DNA of 64,000 nt from Streptomyces caeruleatus (GCF_001514235.1 NZ_KQ948939.1:115825-179824), one strand, 5' to 3'. Positions 49,442 to 57,708 are shown, numbered from the stretch's first letter. Notes: generated from the sequence alone by a model not told the origin. Numbers and translations: made by a program.

Positions 49442-49881
49442 CACAGCCCCCTCACGTCTTCGTCGCCATCAATGGCGATGAGCGCGGCAGGGATCAGATC
49501 TCGGTCCCTCTCATGCGTGAGTCGTTCACGGGCGGCGTCGGGCGTGAGCCAGACAAGATCGCTGACTTCCTCGTTCGGCTCGAAGGCACCGTCCCTTGCC
49601 TCCGCCACCCAGTAGGAGACCTCTTTGAGGCGCCCCTGATGGTCGGTGTACCGGGATGACGGGAGCCTCGCCCCCAGACGGCACGTGTAGCCGGTCTCTT
49701 CCAGCACCTCACGACGTGCCCCCGCTTCGGCCGACTCCCCGCGCTTGAGCTTGCCTTTGGGCCAGGACCAGTCAGCCCACTTCGGCCTGTAGACCAACGC
49801 CAGTTCCAGCCCAGCCGACGAGCGACGCCACAACAGGCAGCCCGCAGCACGAACGTCATACGCTCGACTCATGTGGTCCAT
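49441..49881 (-). CDS. Element-encoded Nudix hydrolase, Pif-like
   Basis: The product has 146 residues from the ATG at 49881 (alternatives at 49872 and 49944, the last at the att site). The Nudix box GX5EX7REUXEEXGU is complete in GKLKRGESAEAGARREVLEE, TGY. The protein is close to the disrupted host Nudix protein: both share AAGC.LWRR, RPK.ADWS.PKGKLKR and WLTPDAARERLTHERDR/WLSPTAARSRLTQPRDR. AICEs such as pSAM2 carry a Nudix protein, Pif, that blocks transfer into cells already holding the element. This gene may therefore be an immunity factor, or replace the broken host enzyme. Confidence 0.88.
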   Translation of the reverse strand: MDHMSRAYDVRAAGCLLWRRSSAGLELALVYRPKWADWSWPKGKLKRGESAEAGARREVLEETGYTCRLGARLPSSRYTDHQGRLKEVSYWVAEARDGAFEPNEEVSDLVWLTPDAARERLTHERDRDLIPAALIAIDGDEDVRGL

Positions 49882-49924
49882 GGTGCCGTCAAGGTCCCGA
49901 AGGCGCCCTGACCTGCGGAATTTT

Positions 49925-49960
49925 TCACCGTTGTTAAAGTTCATACGCCGACTGGTCCCA
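49925..49960. other. Inferred attR junction
   Basis: Element sequence ends ttcaccgttgttaaagttc, shared AT at 49943-49944, then host Nudix sequence acgccgactggtcccatc. The predicted attP would be made by joining the element ends, ...aaagttc-AT-gcgacgaatc.... Same caveat on exact crossover as attL. Confidence 0.75.
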
Positions 49961-50261
49961 TCCGAAGGGCAAGCTGAAACGCGACGAGGACCACCTCGCC
50001 GGGGCGCTGCGCGAGGTCGAGGAGGAGACGGGGCACTCCGCCCGGCCCGGCGCCGAGCTGCCGACCCTGCGGTATCTGGCCAACGGCCGCCCCAAGGAGG
50101 TCCGCTACTGGGCGGCCGAGGCGGGCCCCGGCACGTTCACCCCGGGCACCGAGGTGGACCGCCTGCTGTGGCTCTCCCCCACGGCCGCGCGCAGCCGACT
50201 GACCCAGCCGAGAGACCGCTCACTCGTGGACGCCCTGCTGGCGTCGCTGCGGCCGGCCTAG
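49945..50261 (+). pseudogene. 3' fragment of host Nudix gene
   Basis: The fragment reads ADWSHPKGKLKRDEDHLAGA, LREVEEETGH (complete Nudix box), then EVRYWAAEAGPGTFTPGTEV and DRSLVDALLASLRPA, stop. It has no start codon or ribosome site. It is the missing two-thirds of the gene starting at 44817. In the unbroken order the gene lies between the CHAD gene and pstS. Confidence 0.92.
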
Positions 50262-50358
50262 GACGGGGCCTGGCCCCCACTCAATCCGCACAAAGTCTCG
50301 GGACGCTCCCGTGTCCTCGACGTAAGCGTTCCGTGACCTCACCGCACCGTCCCCAGGG

Positions 50359-50402
50359 GTTCACCCCTCGTTCATTTATGCCCTTCGGCGGCTTCACCTG
50401 TT
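50359..50402 (+). promoter_or_regulatory. PHO box (PhoP operator) before pstS
   Basis: Four contiguous 11-base units: GTTCACCCCTC, GTTCATTTATG, CCCTTCGGCGG and CTTCACCTGTT. Units 1, 2 and 4 fit the Streptomyces PHO-box consensus GTTCACC-like; unit 3 is degenerate. This is the expected site for PhoP activation of pst under phosphate starvation. The region 50403-50520 holds the promoter and 5' leader. Confidence 0.85.
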
Positions 50403-50520
50403 CTGCCTAATTTCGGCCTTGCACGATGACGGACCGCGCCCCGGGGGGACGGTCCCGCATCGCCCATTCTTCGCACGCCGCCGAATTCAGGACGGCGGCT
50501 CCTGGAAGGAACTCCCTCAA

Positions 50521-51645
50521 GTGAAGCTTCAGCGCAAGAACCGGCGGGCTATCGCTCTCGGCGCTCTCGCCGTCTCCGGCGCCCTGGCCCTCACGGCGTG
50601 CGGCTCCGACGACACCGGCACGGCCAGCAACGGGGGCGCCTCCAGCGCCGCTGCCGGCAACATCAAGTGTGACGACGCCTCGGGCCAGCTGCTCGCCGAC
50701 GGCTCCTCCGCGCAGAAGAACGCGATCGACGCCTGGGTCGCGCAGTTCACCGCGGCGTGCAAGGACGTGCAGATCAACTACAAGGGCGGCGGCTCCGGCG
50801 CCGGCGTGACCGCGTTCACCCAGGGCCAGGTCGCCTTCGCCGGTTCCGACTCGGCGCTGAAGCCCGACGAGGTCACCGCCTCCAAGAAGATCTGCTCCGG
50901 CGGCCAGGGCGTCAACCTCCCGATGGTCGGCGGCCCGATCGCCGTCGGCTACAACGTCTCCGGCGTCGACAACCTGGTCCTGGACGCCTCGACGATCGCC
51001 AAGATCTTCGACAGCAAGATCACCAACTGGAACGACCCGGCGATCAAGAAGCTGAACCCCGACGCGAAGCTCCCCGACCTCAAGATCCAGGCGTTCCACC
51101 GCTCGGACGAGTCCGGCACCACGGACAACTTCACCAAGTACCTGATCGCCACCGCCAAGAAGGACTTCCCCTACGAGGGCGGCAAGGCCTGGCAGGCCAA
51201 GGGCGGCCAGTCCGCTCCGCAGTCCTCCGGCGTGGCCCAGCAGGTGAAGCAGACCAACGGCGCCATCGGCTACTTCGAGCTGTCCTACGTCAAGGACAAC
51301 ATCAAGGCGGCCAAGCTCGACACCGGCGCCTCCGCCCCGGTCGAGGCCAACATCGCCAACGCCACCAAGGCCATCGCGGCCGCCAAGCGCGTCGGCACGG
51401 GCAGCGACTACGCCCTCCAGCTGGACTACAACACCAAGGTCGAGGGTGCGTACCCGATGGTCCTGGTGACGTACGAGATCGTCTGCGACAAGGGCAACAA
51501 GTCGGCCACCCTGCCCGGCACGAAGGCCTTCCTGACCTACATCGCCTCCGAGGACGGCCAGAAGATCCTCACGGAGAACGACTACGCCCCCATGCCCGAA
51601 GAGATCATCACCGAGGTTCGCAAGACCATCTCGAACCTGAGCTGA
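50521..51645 (+). CDS. pstS: High-affinity phosphate-binding lipoprotein PstS
   Basis: The 374-residue protein starts with GTG at 50521. A lipobox LALTACGSD follows the signal. The mature domain has the PstS anion-binding landmarks ADGSSAQKNAIDAWVAQF, GGGSGAGVTAFTQGQVAFAGSD and FHRSDESGTTDNFTKYL. It captures phosphate outside the membrane for PstCAB. Strong PhoP control is expected from the box upstream, and a strong hairpin after it would let pstS be made in excess of pstCAB. Confidence 0.97.
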   Translation: MKLQRKNRRAIALGALAVSGALALTACGSDDTGTASNGGASSAAAGNIKCDDASGQLLADGSSAQKNAIDAWVAQFTAACKDVQINYKGGGSGAGVTAFTQGQVAFAGSDSALKPDEVTASKKICSGGQGVNLPMVGGPIAVGYNVSGVDNLVLDASTIAKIFDSKITNWNDPAIKKLNPDAKLPDLKIQAFHRSDESGTTDNFTKYLIATAKKDFPYEGGKAWQAKGGQSAPQSSGVAQQVKQTNGAIGYFELSYVKDNIKAAKLDTGASAPVEANIANATKAIAAAKRVGTGSDYALQLDYNTKVEGAYPMVLVTYEIVCDKGNKSATLPGTKAFLTYIASEDGQKILTENDYAPMPEEIITEVRKTISNLS

Positions 51646-51650
51646 CCTGA

Positions 51651-51695
51651 GTGCGGTCCGGTCCAGGGCCTCAAGAAGCCCGGACCGGACCGCAC
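51651..51695 (+). terminator. Intercistronic hairpin between pstS and pstC
   Basis: gtgcggtccggtcc (51651-51664) pairs with ggaccggaccgcac (51682-51695), 14 perfect bases, and gggc/gccc pair within the loop. Partial termination here, or protection of the pstS mRNA from decay, would explain unequal expression within the operon. Confidence 0.85.
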
Positions 51696-51790
51696 CGTCC
51701 GGTGCACCGCCGCCCGGAGCCGTCGCCGATCGCGCATGGCTCCACCGAGCCGCCGCAGACCGCGTACGGCTCCGCAGACCGGAGAACCCG

Positions 51791-52798
51791 ATGGACATAT
51801 CGACGCAGAGCACTCAATCGCCCCTCCCCACCCCACAGCCGCCGCCGACCGAGCAGCGGCGCGCGGCCCGCGGCGCCACCCGACCCGGTGACCGGATCTT
51901 CCTCGGTCTCTCCCGCGGGTCGGGCATCCTGCTGCTGGTGATCATGGCCGCCATCGCGGTCTTCCTCACCTACCGCGCCGTGCTCGCGATCAGCGAGGAC
52001 GAGGGCAACTTCCTCACCACCTTCGAGTGGAACACCAACACGGTCCCGCCGGTCTTCGGTATCGCCGTCCTGGCCTTCGGCACGATCGTCTCCTCGATCA
52101 TCGCCATGGTCATCGCGGTCCCGATCGCGGTGGCCATCGCGCTGTTCCTCACGCACTACGCCCCGCGCAGACTCCGGGGCCCCATCGCGTACGTGATCGA
52201 CCTGCTCGCCGCCGTGCCGTCCATCGTCTACGGCCTGTGGGGCGCCATGGTCCTCGTACCGCACCTGACCGGCCTCTTCGGCTGGCTGGACGCGTACCTC
52301 GGCTGGACCGGCATCTTCTCCTGGGAGGGCGGCGCCCCCCGCTCGATGTTCACGGTCGGCATCCTGCTCGCGATCATGATCCTGCCGATCATCACCAACG
52401 TCAGCCGCGAGGTCTTCCGGCAGGTCCCGCAGATGCACGAGGAGGCGGCCCTGGCGCTCGGCGCCACCCGCTGGGAAGTGATCCGCATGGCGGTCATCCC
52501 GTTCGGCCGCTCCGGCGTGATCTCCGCCTCGATGCTCGGCCTCGGCCGCGCCCTCGGCGAGACGATGGCCGTGGCCACCGTGCTCTCCCCCGACTTCATC
52601 ATCCACGGCAGCCTGCTCAACCCGGGCGGTGGAACCTTCGCCCAGAACATCGCCAGCAAGTTCAGCGAGGCCACCGAGTTCGGCCGGGACGCGCTGATCG
52701 CCTCCGGTCTGGTCCTGTTCGTCATCACCCTGCTGGTCAACGGCGCGGCCCGCGCGATCATCGCCCGCCGCAAGGAGTACTCGGGGGCCAACGCATGA
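51791..52798 (+). CDS. pstC: Phosphate ABC transporter permease PstC
   Basis: The product has 335 residues from the ATG at 51791, after GGAGA. Six helices are visible starting GSGILLLVIMAAIAVFLTYR; the permease EAA loop is EEAALALGATRWEVIRMAVI, and LGRALGETMAVATVL is typical of PstC. A Pro-rich cytosolic head of 35 residues precedes the first helix. Overlaps pstA by four bases. Confidence 0.96.
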   Translation: MDISTQSTQSPLPTPQPPPTEQRRAARGATRPGDRIFLGLSRGSGILLLVIMAAIAVFLTYRAVLAISEDEGNFLTTFEWNTNTVPPVFGIAVLAFGTIVSSIIAMVIAVPIAVAIALFLTHYAPRRLRGPIAYVIDLLAAVPSIVYGLWGAMVLVPHLTGLFGWLDAYLGWTGIFSWEGGAPRSMFTVGILLAIMILPIITNVSREVFRQVPQMHEEAALALGATRWEVIRMAVIPFGRSGVISASMLGLGRALGETMAVATVLSPDFIIHGSLLNPGGGTFAQNIASKFSEATEFGRDALIASGLVLFVITLLVNGAARAIIARRKEYSGANA

Positions 52799-53850
52799 GC
52801 AACGCCACCATCGCCGACAAGCGCCCCAGCACCCTGCGCGGCGCCCGCCTGCCCAAGTGGTCCCCCTACGCCATCGCGGCCGGCTCGGTGGCCGTCGCGA
52901 TCGGCATCGGCCTGGCCGCCGGCCTCGACAGCCGCGTCCAGTGGGGCCTGATCGCGGGTCTTCTCTACGTCTTCGGTTCGTACGCCATCGCCGCCCGTGT
53001 CGAGGGCCGGCGCCAGGCCAAGGACCGCGTCGCGACCTCCCTCGTCTGGGTCGCCTTCCTGCTGGCCGTCGTCCCGCTGGTCTCCCTGGTCTGGACGACC
53101 ATCGCCCGCGGTGTGAAGGTCCTGGACGTCTACTTCCTGACCCACTCCATGGGCGTGGTCGCCGACTCCCAGCCGGGCGGCGGCATCTACCACGCCATCC
53201 TCGGCAGCCTGGAGCAGGTCGGCCTCGCGACGCTGATCGCCGCGCCGATCGGCGTGCTCACCGCGATCTACCTGGTGGAGTACGGGCGGGGCGGCCTCGC
53301 CCGGTCCGTCACCTTCTTCGTCGACGTCATGACCGGTATCCCGTCGATCGTCGCCGGCCTGTTCATCCTCAGCCTCATGCTGATGTTCGACATGCAGCCC
53401 TTCGGCTTCGCCGGCTCGCTGGCCCTGGCGATCCTGATGGTGCCGGTCGTCGTCCGCTCCACGGAGGAGATGCTCAAGCTCGTCCCGAACGAGCTGCGCG
53501 AGGCCTCCCTGGCGCTCGGCGTGCCCAAGTGGCGCACGATCCTGAAGGTGGTCCTGCCGACCTCCATCGGCGGCATCACCACCGGCATCATGCTGGCCAT
53601 CGCCCGTATCGCCGGTGAGACCGCGCCCGTGCTGCTGCTGGTGTTCGGCAGCAAGTTCATCAACGCCAACCCCTTCGAGGGCGCGCAGGCGTCACTGCCG
53701 CTGTACATCTACCAGCAGTACGGTTCCGGTGAGACCCCGGCGTACGACCGCGCCTGGGCGGCATCTCTCACGCTGATCGCCTTCGTGATGATCCTCAACA
53801 TGGTGGCCCGCGGGATCGCCCGCTGGAAGGCCCCGAAGACCGGTCGCTGA
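52795..53850 (+). CDS. pstA: Phosphate ABC transporter permease PstA
   Basis: The product has 351 residues from the ATG at 52795 (ATGA overlap). After two extra N-terminal helices (SPYAIAAGSVAVAIGIGLAA and LIAGLLYVFGSYAIAA) comes the PstA core with GIPSIVAGLFILSLM, the EAA loop LREASLALGVPKWRTILKVV and IARIAGETAPVLLLVFG. It forms the channel with PstC. Confidence 0.96.
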   Translation: MSNATIADKRPSTLRGARLPKWSPYAIAAGSVAVAIGIGLAAGLDSRVQWGLIAGLLYVFGSYAIAARVEGRRQAKDRVATSLVWVAFLLAVVPLVSLVWTTIARGVKVLDVYFLTHSMGVVADSQPGGGIYHAILGSLEQVGLATLIAAPIGVLTAIYLVEYGRGGLARSVTFFVDVMTGIPSIVAGLFILSLMLMFDMQPFGFAGSLALAILMVPVVVRSTEEMLKLVPNELREASLALGVPKWRTILKVVLPTSIGGITTGIMLAIARIAGETAPVLLLVFGSKFINANPFEGAQASLPLYIYQQYGSGETPAYDRAWAASLTLIAFVMILNMVARGIARWKAPKTGR

Positions 53851-53894
53851 CGCGGCCATACAGCGACCGACTGATCTGGAAGTGAAGTAGAGAC

Positions 53895-54671
53895 ATGGCC
53901 AAGCGAATCGACGTGAGCGGGCTCACCGCCTACTACGGCTCCCACAAGGCGATCGAGGACATCTCGATGACGGTCGAGCCGCGCTCGGTGACGGCCTTCA
54001 TCGGCCCCTCCGGCTGCGGCAAGTCGACGTTCCTGCGCACGCTGAACCGTATGCACGAGGTGACGTCGGGCGGTCGGGTGGAGGGCAAGGTCCTCCTGGA
54101 CGACGAGGACCTGTACGGCCCCGGCATCGACCCGGTGTCGGTCCGCCGCGAGGTCGGCATGGTGTTCCAGCGCCCGAACCCCTTCCCCACGATGTCGATC
54201 TTCGACAACGTGGCGGCGGGTCTGCGCCTGAACGGCAGCTACAAGAAGAGCGAGCTGCAGGACGTCGTCGAGAAGTCCCTGAAGGGCGCGAACCTCTGGA
54301 ACGAGGTGAAGGACCGCCTGAACAAGCCCGGCTCGGGCCTCTCGGGCGGCCAGCAGCAGCGTCTGTGCATCGCGCGCGCCATCGCGGTGGAGCCGAAGGT
54401 CCTCCTGATGGACGAGCCCTGCTCCGCCCTGGACCCCATCTCCACCCTCGCCATCGAGGACCTCATCGGCGAGCTGAAGGAACGCTTCACGATCGTCATC
54501 GTGACGCACAACATGCAGCAGGCGGCGCGCGTCTCCGACCGCACGGCCTTCTTCAACCTCGCCGCCGTCGGCCAGCCCGGCAAGCTGATCGAGATCGACG
54601 ACACGGAGCGCATCTTCTCCAACCCGTCGGTCCAGGCCACCGAGGACTACATCTCCGGCCGCTTCGGCTGA
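53895..54671 (+). CDS. pstB: Phosphate ABC transporter ATPase PstB
   Basis: The 258-residue protein has Walker A GPSGCGKST, the PstB-typical FLRTLNRMHE, Q loop VFQRPNPFPTMSIFDNVAAG, signature LSGGQQQR, Walker B VLLMDEPCSALDPI and switch His VTHNMQQAARVSD. It powers PstCA. The 44-base gap from pstA ends in gaagtgaagtagagac before the ATG. No phoU follows; a PhoU-related protein is encoded with pit instead. Confidence 0.97.
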   Translation: MAKRIDVSGLTAYYGSHKAIEDISMTVEPRSVTAFIGPSGCGKSTFLRTLNRMHEVTSGGRVEGKVLLDDEDLYGPGIDPVSVRREVGMVFQRPNPFPTMSIFDNVAAGLRLNGSYKKSELQDVVEKSLKGANLWNEVKDRLNKPGSGLSGGQQQRLCIARAIAVEPKVLLMDEPCSALDPISTLAIEDLIGELKERFTIVIVTHNMQQAARVSDRTAFFNLAAVGQPGKLIEIDDTERIFSNPSVQATEDYISGRFG

Positions 54672-54677
54672 CAGACC

Positions 54678-54752
54678 CCTCGCGGTGCTGCATGGCGGTG
54701 CCACCGCGAGGCAGATAAAGGGCCCGCCCCCCGGCTCCCGGGGGGCGGGCCC
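54678..54752 (+). terminator. Double terminator after pstB
   Basis: Two hairpins in series: cctcgcggtg (54678-54687) with caccgcgagg (54702-54711), and gggcccgcccccc (54720-54732) with ggggggcgggccc (54740-54752). Both are perfect and lie within 80 bases of the stop. Confidence 0.9.
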
Positions 54753-55255
54753 GCCTGCGCTGCGATGCCTGCGGCGGCCGGGCCTGTCGGGTGGGGGTGC
54801 GCGTAGCGCGGTTCGGTGAGGTAGGCGGGTCGGGGCCGCGCCGGGGGATGCCCGTCCTCGGTCCGGTGCCCGAACTTGCACGAGAGACCCTGCCCCTCGA
54901 CACCGGACTCTGCGGGCGGACACCCCCCGACACGTCCCCTTCGCGCCGCCGGCGACCGCGGGTTCGTGGGGGGTACACCGTCCAGCGGCCGCTGTGGCGT
55001 ACGGCCACTGTCGGCGCCGAGGGCGAGTCCGGACCGGATCTTTCAACCCATCCAGCGTCCGAGGCCAAGACCGTCCCCAGCCCCCACCCACCCGCAGGGG
55101 GCTACACGGCCCCAGGCCCCCCTTCAGCCCGTCCGGCGTTTGAGGACGAGGCCCGCAGGGCCGATGGGGGTCCAGGGGGCGCAGCCCCCTGGCGGGGTCG
55201 AAGGGGCGGAGCCCCTGGGGATGGGACGGGTAGGGGCGGCGGGGGCGAAGGACGG
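54753..55255. other. 503-base gap without a gene; contains an interspersed repeat
   Basis: Nothing protein-like with a ribosome site is seen. From 55123 to the end it is filled by a copy of the interspersed repeat (next entry). The segment before that is GC-rich with no conspicuous structure, and may be a gene remnant. Confidence 0.6.
55123..55247. repeat. Streptomyces interspersed repeat, copy downstream of pit
   Basis: Starts ttcagcccgtccggcgtttg and continues with the agggcc box, the ccagggggcgcagccccctgg hairpin, aaggggcggagcccctt-like and gggatgggacgggtag. The order of blocks is the same as at 59097-59223, so it is a mobile or conversion-homogenised sequence. It lies directly after the pit stop on the minus strand. 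Confidence 0.85.
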
Positions 55256-56254
55256 CTACAGGAACGCCAGGTTGACGACCCCGAACGCGGCAGCCGCGAC
55301 CAACGCAGCCGCAGGCATCGTGATGAACCACCCAAGGACGATGTTCTTGGCCACACCCCACCGCACGGCATTCACCCGCTTGGTAGCCCCCACACCCATG
55401 ATCGCGGAAGTGATCACATGCGTCGTGGAAATCGGCGCCTTGAACAGAAACGCCGTAGTGAACATGATCGACGCCCCCGTGGTCTCCGCGGCAAACCCCT
55501 GCGGCGGATCAAGCTCAATGATCTTCCGCCCCAACGTCCGCATGATCCGCCACCCACCGGCATACGTCCCCAGCGACAACATCACCGCACAGACGATCTT
55601 CACCCACACCGGAATCGGATCGCCGTAGTCCTCGACATCGGCGATGACCAGCGCCATCACCACGATGCCCATCGTCTTCTGCGCGTCCTGAAGACCATGC
55701 CCGAGCGCCATCCCGGCAGCCGACACGGTCTGCGCGATCCGGAACCCCCGCTTGGCCTTGTGCGGATTGGCCCGCCGGAAGATCCACATGATCGCCGTCA
55801 TCACCAGATACCCCGCGCACAGCCCGACGACCGGCGACACGAACATCGGGATGACGACCTTCTCCAGCACCCCGCTCCAGTACACCGTGGTCCCCCCGGC
55901 CAGCGCCGCCCCCACCATCCCGCCGAACAACGCGTGCGAGGAGGAGGACGGCAGCCCGAAGTACCAGGTGACGAGGTTCCAGGTGATCGCGCCCACCAGG
56001 GCCGCGAACAGGATCCCCATCCCCTTCGAGCCCTCGGGCGTCTGGATCAGCCCCTCGCTGACGGTCTTGGCGACACCGGACCCCAGAAAGGCACCGCCGA
56101 GATTCATCACCGCGGCCATCGCCAGCGCGGCCCGCGGCGTCAGCGCCCGCGTCGAGACGGACGTGGCGATGGCGTTCGCCGAGTCGTGGAAGCCGTTGGT
56201 GTACGTGAAGAAGAGCGCGACCCCGATGGTCGCGACCAGCGCGAAGGTGTCCAT
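55256..56254 (-). CDS. pit: Low-affinity phosphate transporter Pit
   Basis: The 332-residue protein has about ten helices with the duplicated Pit signatures FTYTNGFHDSANAIATSVST and ALGHGLQDAQKTMGIVVMAL, and PSSSSHALFGGMVGAALAGG. It takes up metal-phosphate complexes driven by the proton gradient. Low-affinity uptake complements PstSCAB when phosphate is plentiful. It lies nine bases after the DUF47 gene, so they are cotranscribed. Confidence 0.95.
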   Translation of the reverse strand: MDTFALVATIGVALFFTYTNGFHDSANAIATSVSTRALTPRAALAMAAVMNLGGAFLGSGVAKTVSEGLIQTPEGSKGMGILFAALVGAITWNLVTWYFGLPSSSSHALFGGMVGAALAGGTTVYWSGVLEKVVIPMFVSPVVGLCAGYLVMTAIMWIFRRANPHKAKRGFRIAQTVSAAGMALGHGLQDAQKTMGIVVMALVIADVEDYGDPIPVWVKIVCAVMLSLGTYAGGWRIMRTLGRKIIELDPPQGFAAETTGASIMFTTAFLFKAPISTTHVITSAIMGVGATKRVNAVRWGVAKNIVLGWFITMPAAALVAAAAFGVVNLAFL

Positions 56255-56263
56255 GTGACGGTC

Positions 56264-56884
56264 TCAGGACTCCTTGACGGCGATGGTCTCCACCGTGTTC
56301 GCCACATGCTCGAATGCGTCCGCCGCTTCCTCCAGCACATCCACGATCTGCTTGAGCTTGAGGACCTCGATCGCGTCGTACTTGCCGTTGAAGAGGTGCG
56401 CGAGAAGCTTGCGGTGTATCTGGTCGGCCTGGTTCTCGAGGCGGTTGACCTCGATCCAGTACTCGGTGAGGTTGTCCATCGTGCGCAGGTTCGGCATGGC
56501 CTCGGCCGTGAGCTCCGCGGCCCGCGCCAGCACCTCGATCTGCTGCTCGACGCCCTTGGGCAGTTCCTCGACGTTGTAGAGGACGACCAGGTCGACGGCC
56601 TCCTCCATGAAGTCCATGATGTCGTCGAGGCAGGACGCGAGGTTGTAGATGTCCTCGCGGTCGAACGGCGTGATGAACGAGGAGTTCAGCTGGTGGAAGA
56701 TCGCGTGTGTGGCGTCGTCACCTGCGTGTTCAGCGGCCCGCATACGCTCTGCGATCTCGGCCCGGCCGGCGGTGTCCGCCCCGAGCAGTTCCATCAGGAG
56801 CTTCGAGCCCGTGACGATGTTGTCCGCGGATGCGGCGAACATGTCGTAGAAGCTCGTCTCCCGGGGGGTCAGACGAAATCGCAC
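56264..56884 (-). CDS. DUF47 PhoU-like Pit accessory protein
   Basis: The 206-residue all-helical protein has the DUF47/PhoU pattern MRFRLTPRETSFYDMFAASA, AGDDATHAIFHQLNSSFITP, FDREDIYNLASCLDDIMDFM with conserved acidic and His residues that bind metal clusters in PhoU. Such proteins partner with Pit and control its activity. The gene precedes pit with a short gap. Confidence 0.92.
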   Translation of the reverse strand: MRFRLTPRETSFYDMFAASADNIVTGSKLLMELLGADTAGRAEIAERMRAAEHAGDDATHAIFHQLNSSFITPFDREDIYNLASCLDDIMDFMEEAVDLVVLYNVEELPKGVEQQIEVLARAAELTAEAMPNLRTMDNLTEYWIEVNRLENQADQIHRKLLAHLFNGKYDAIEVLKLKQIVDVLEEAADAFEHVANTVETIAVKES

Positions 56885-57069
56885 GTGAGGGTCCTCAGGA
56901 AGCGTCGGTTCGGTCAGGCTGATGCTAGGCGCATCATCCGGCCACGGCTAATGGGCCGTCCTCCAGTGTCGCCCATCAGGCACAGTGGTCGGCACGGGGG
57001 CTGCCCAGTGGTCCAGTCCAACGGTCGTTCGCGGCATCGGCCACAGGCCCTATACCCAGCAAAGTCCGG

Positions 57070-57092
57070 TACGATATACCCAGTAGGGGTAT
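57070..57092 (+). promoter_or_regulatory. csoR promoter and CsoR operator
   Basis: TACGAT (57070-57075) is a good -10. Directly after it, ATACCC-AGTAG-GGGTAT (57076-57092) is a perfect inverted repeat matching the known CsoR operator type. It covers the transcription start, so CsoR would block its own synthesis until copper is bound. A half site tataccc lies at 57051-57057. Confidence 0.85.
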
Positions 57093-57129
57093 GTGAATGC
57101 ATGTACGCGGTTTACGTCTGGAGGACGCG

Positions 57130-57492
57130 ATGACGACCACCGAGGCCGGCGCGGCCGCGCCCTCCGAGGCGGAGGGCACCCCCGCCGTCGTGACCGACCA
57201 CGACCGCGGCATCCACGGCTACCACAAGCAGAAGGACGAGCACCTCAAGCGCCTGCGCCGGATCGAGGGCCAGATCCGCGGCCTCCAGCGCATGGTCGAC
57301 GAGGACGTCTACTGCATCGACATACTCACGCAGGTCTCCGCCTCCACCAAGGCCCTGCAGTCCTTCGCCCTGCAACTGCTGGAGGAGCACCTCCGGCACT
57401 GCGTCGCCGACGCGGCCCTCAAGGGCGGTGCGGAGATCGACGCCAAGGTGGAGGAGGCGACGAAGGCGATCGGCCGGCTGCTGCGCACCTGA
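57130..57492 (+). CDS. csoR: Copper-sensing repressor CsoR
   Basis: The product has 120 residues from the ATG at 57130, after GGAGGA. It begins MTTTEAG and continues with GIHGYHKQKDEHLKRLRRIE, like the characterised S. lividans CsoR. The Cu(I) ligands are Cys62, His87 and Cys91 (YCIDILTQ, EEHLRHC), with the same spacing as Cys75/His100/Cys104. CsoR is a four-helix-bundle tetramer that leaves DNA when it binds Cu(I), derepressing copper efflux and chaperone genes. The operator lies in its own promoter. Confidence 0.96.
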   Translation: MTTTEAGAAAPSEAEGTPAVVTDHDRGIHGYHKQKDEHLKRLRRIEGQIRGLQRMVDEDVYCIDILTQVSASTKALQSFALQLLEEHLRHCVADAALKGGAEIDAKVEEATKAIGRLLRT

Positions 57493-57516
57493 CGGTCAGT
57501 GCCCGAGTGGCCGAAA

Positions 57517-57708
57517 TCATTCCCCCACTGCGTCCCGCTCCTCGGCGTCCCGCTCCTCGGCGACCCGCAGCACTTCGTCGATGCTTTCCAGACTGAGCCG
57601 CTCCTCGCGAGCGGTCGAGGCCGCGATGATGAGCTCTCCGCACAGCTCGATCTCGGCGAGGGCCACGTGGTCCTGAACTGCCGTACCGCCGACCGGAGCC
57701 ACGTGCAT
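57517..57708 (-). CDS. Hypothetical 63-aa protein
   Basis: The start is the ATG at 57708 (or GTG 57711) after AGAAGAGG. The product contains VQDHVALAEIELCGELIIAA and SLESIDEVLRVAEER, two helices, and ends in a short EERDAEERDA repeat from duplicated DNA. Similar small proteins are conserved in Streptomyces near csoR, from memory. Function unknown. Convergent with csoR. Confidence 0.75.
   Translation of the reverse strand: MHVAPVGGTAVQDHVALAEIELCGELIIAASTAREERLSLESIDEVLRVAEERDAEERDAVGE

Larger units (their letters stand above)
44923..49944. mobile_element. About 5.0-kb serine-integrase element, degraded AICE-like
   Basis: The segment between the two halves of the host Nudix gene carries a large serine integrase at its left end, a RepSA-like remnant, a kinase fragment, a secreted protein, and a minus-strand operon of a Nudix hydrolase and two small proteins at its right end. 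Codon use is less extreme in GC than the flanks. RepSA and a Pif-like Nudix protein are hallmarks of actinomycete integrative and conjugative elements; the transfer gene (FtsK-like Tra) and excisionase are absent, so the element is probably no longer mobile by itself. Confidence 0.9.
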
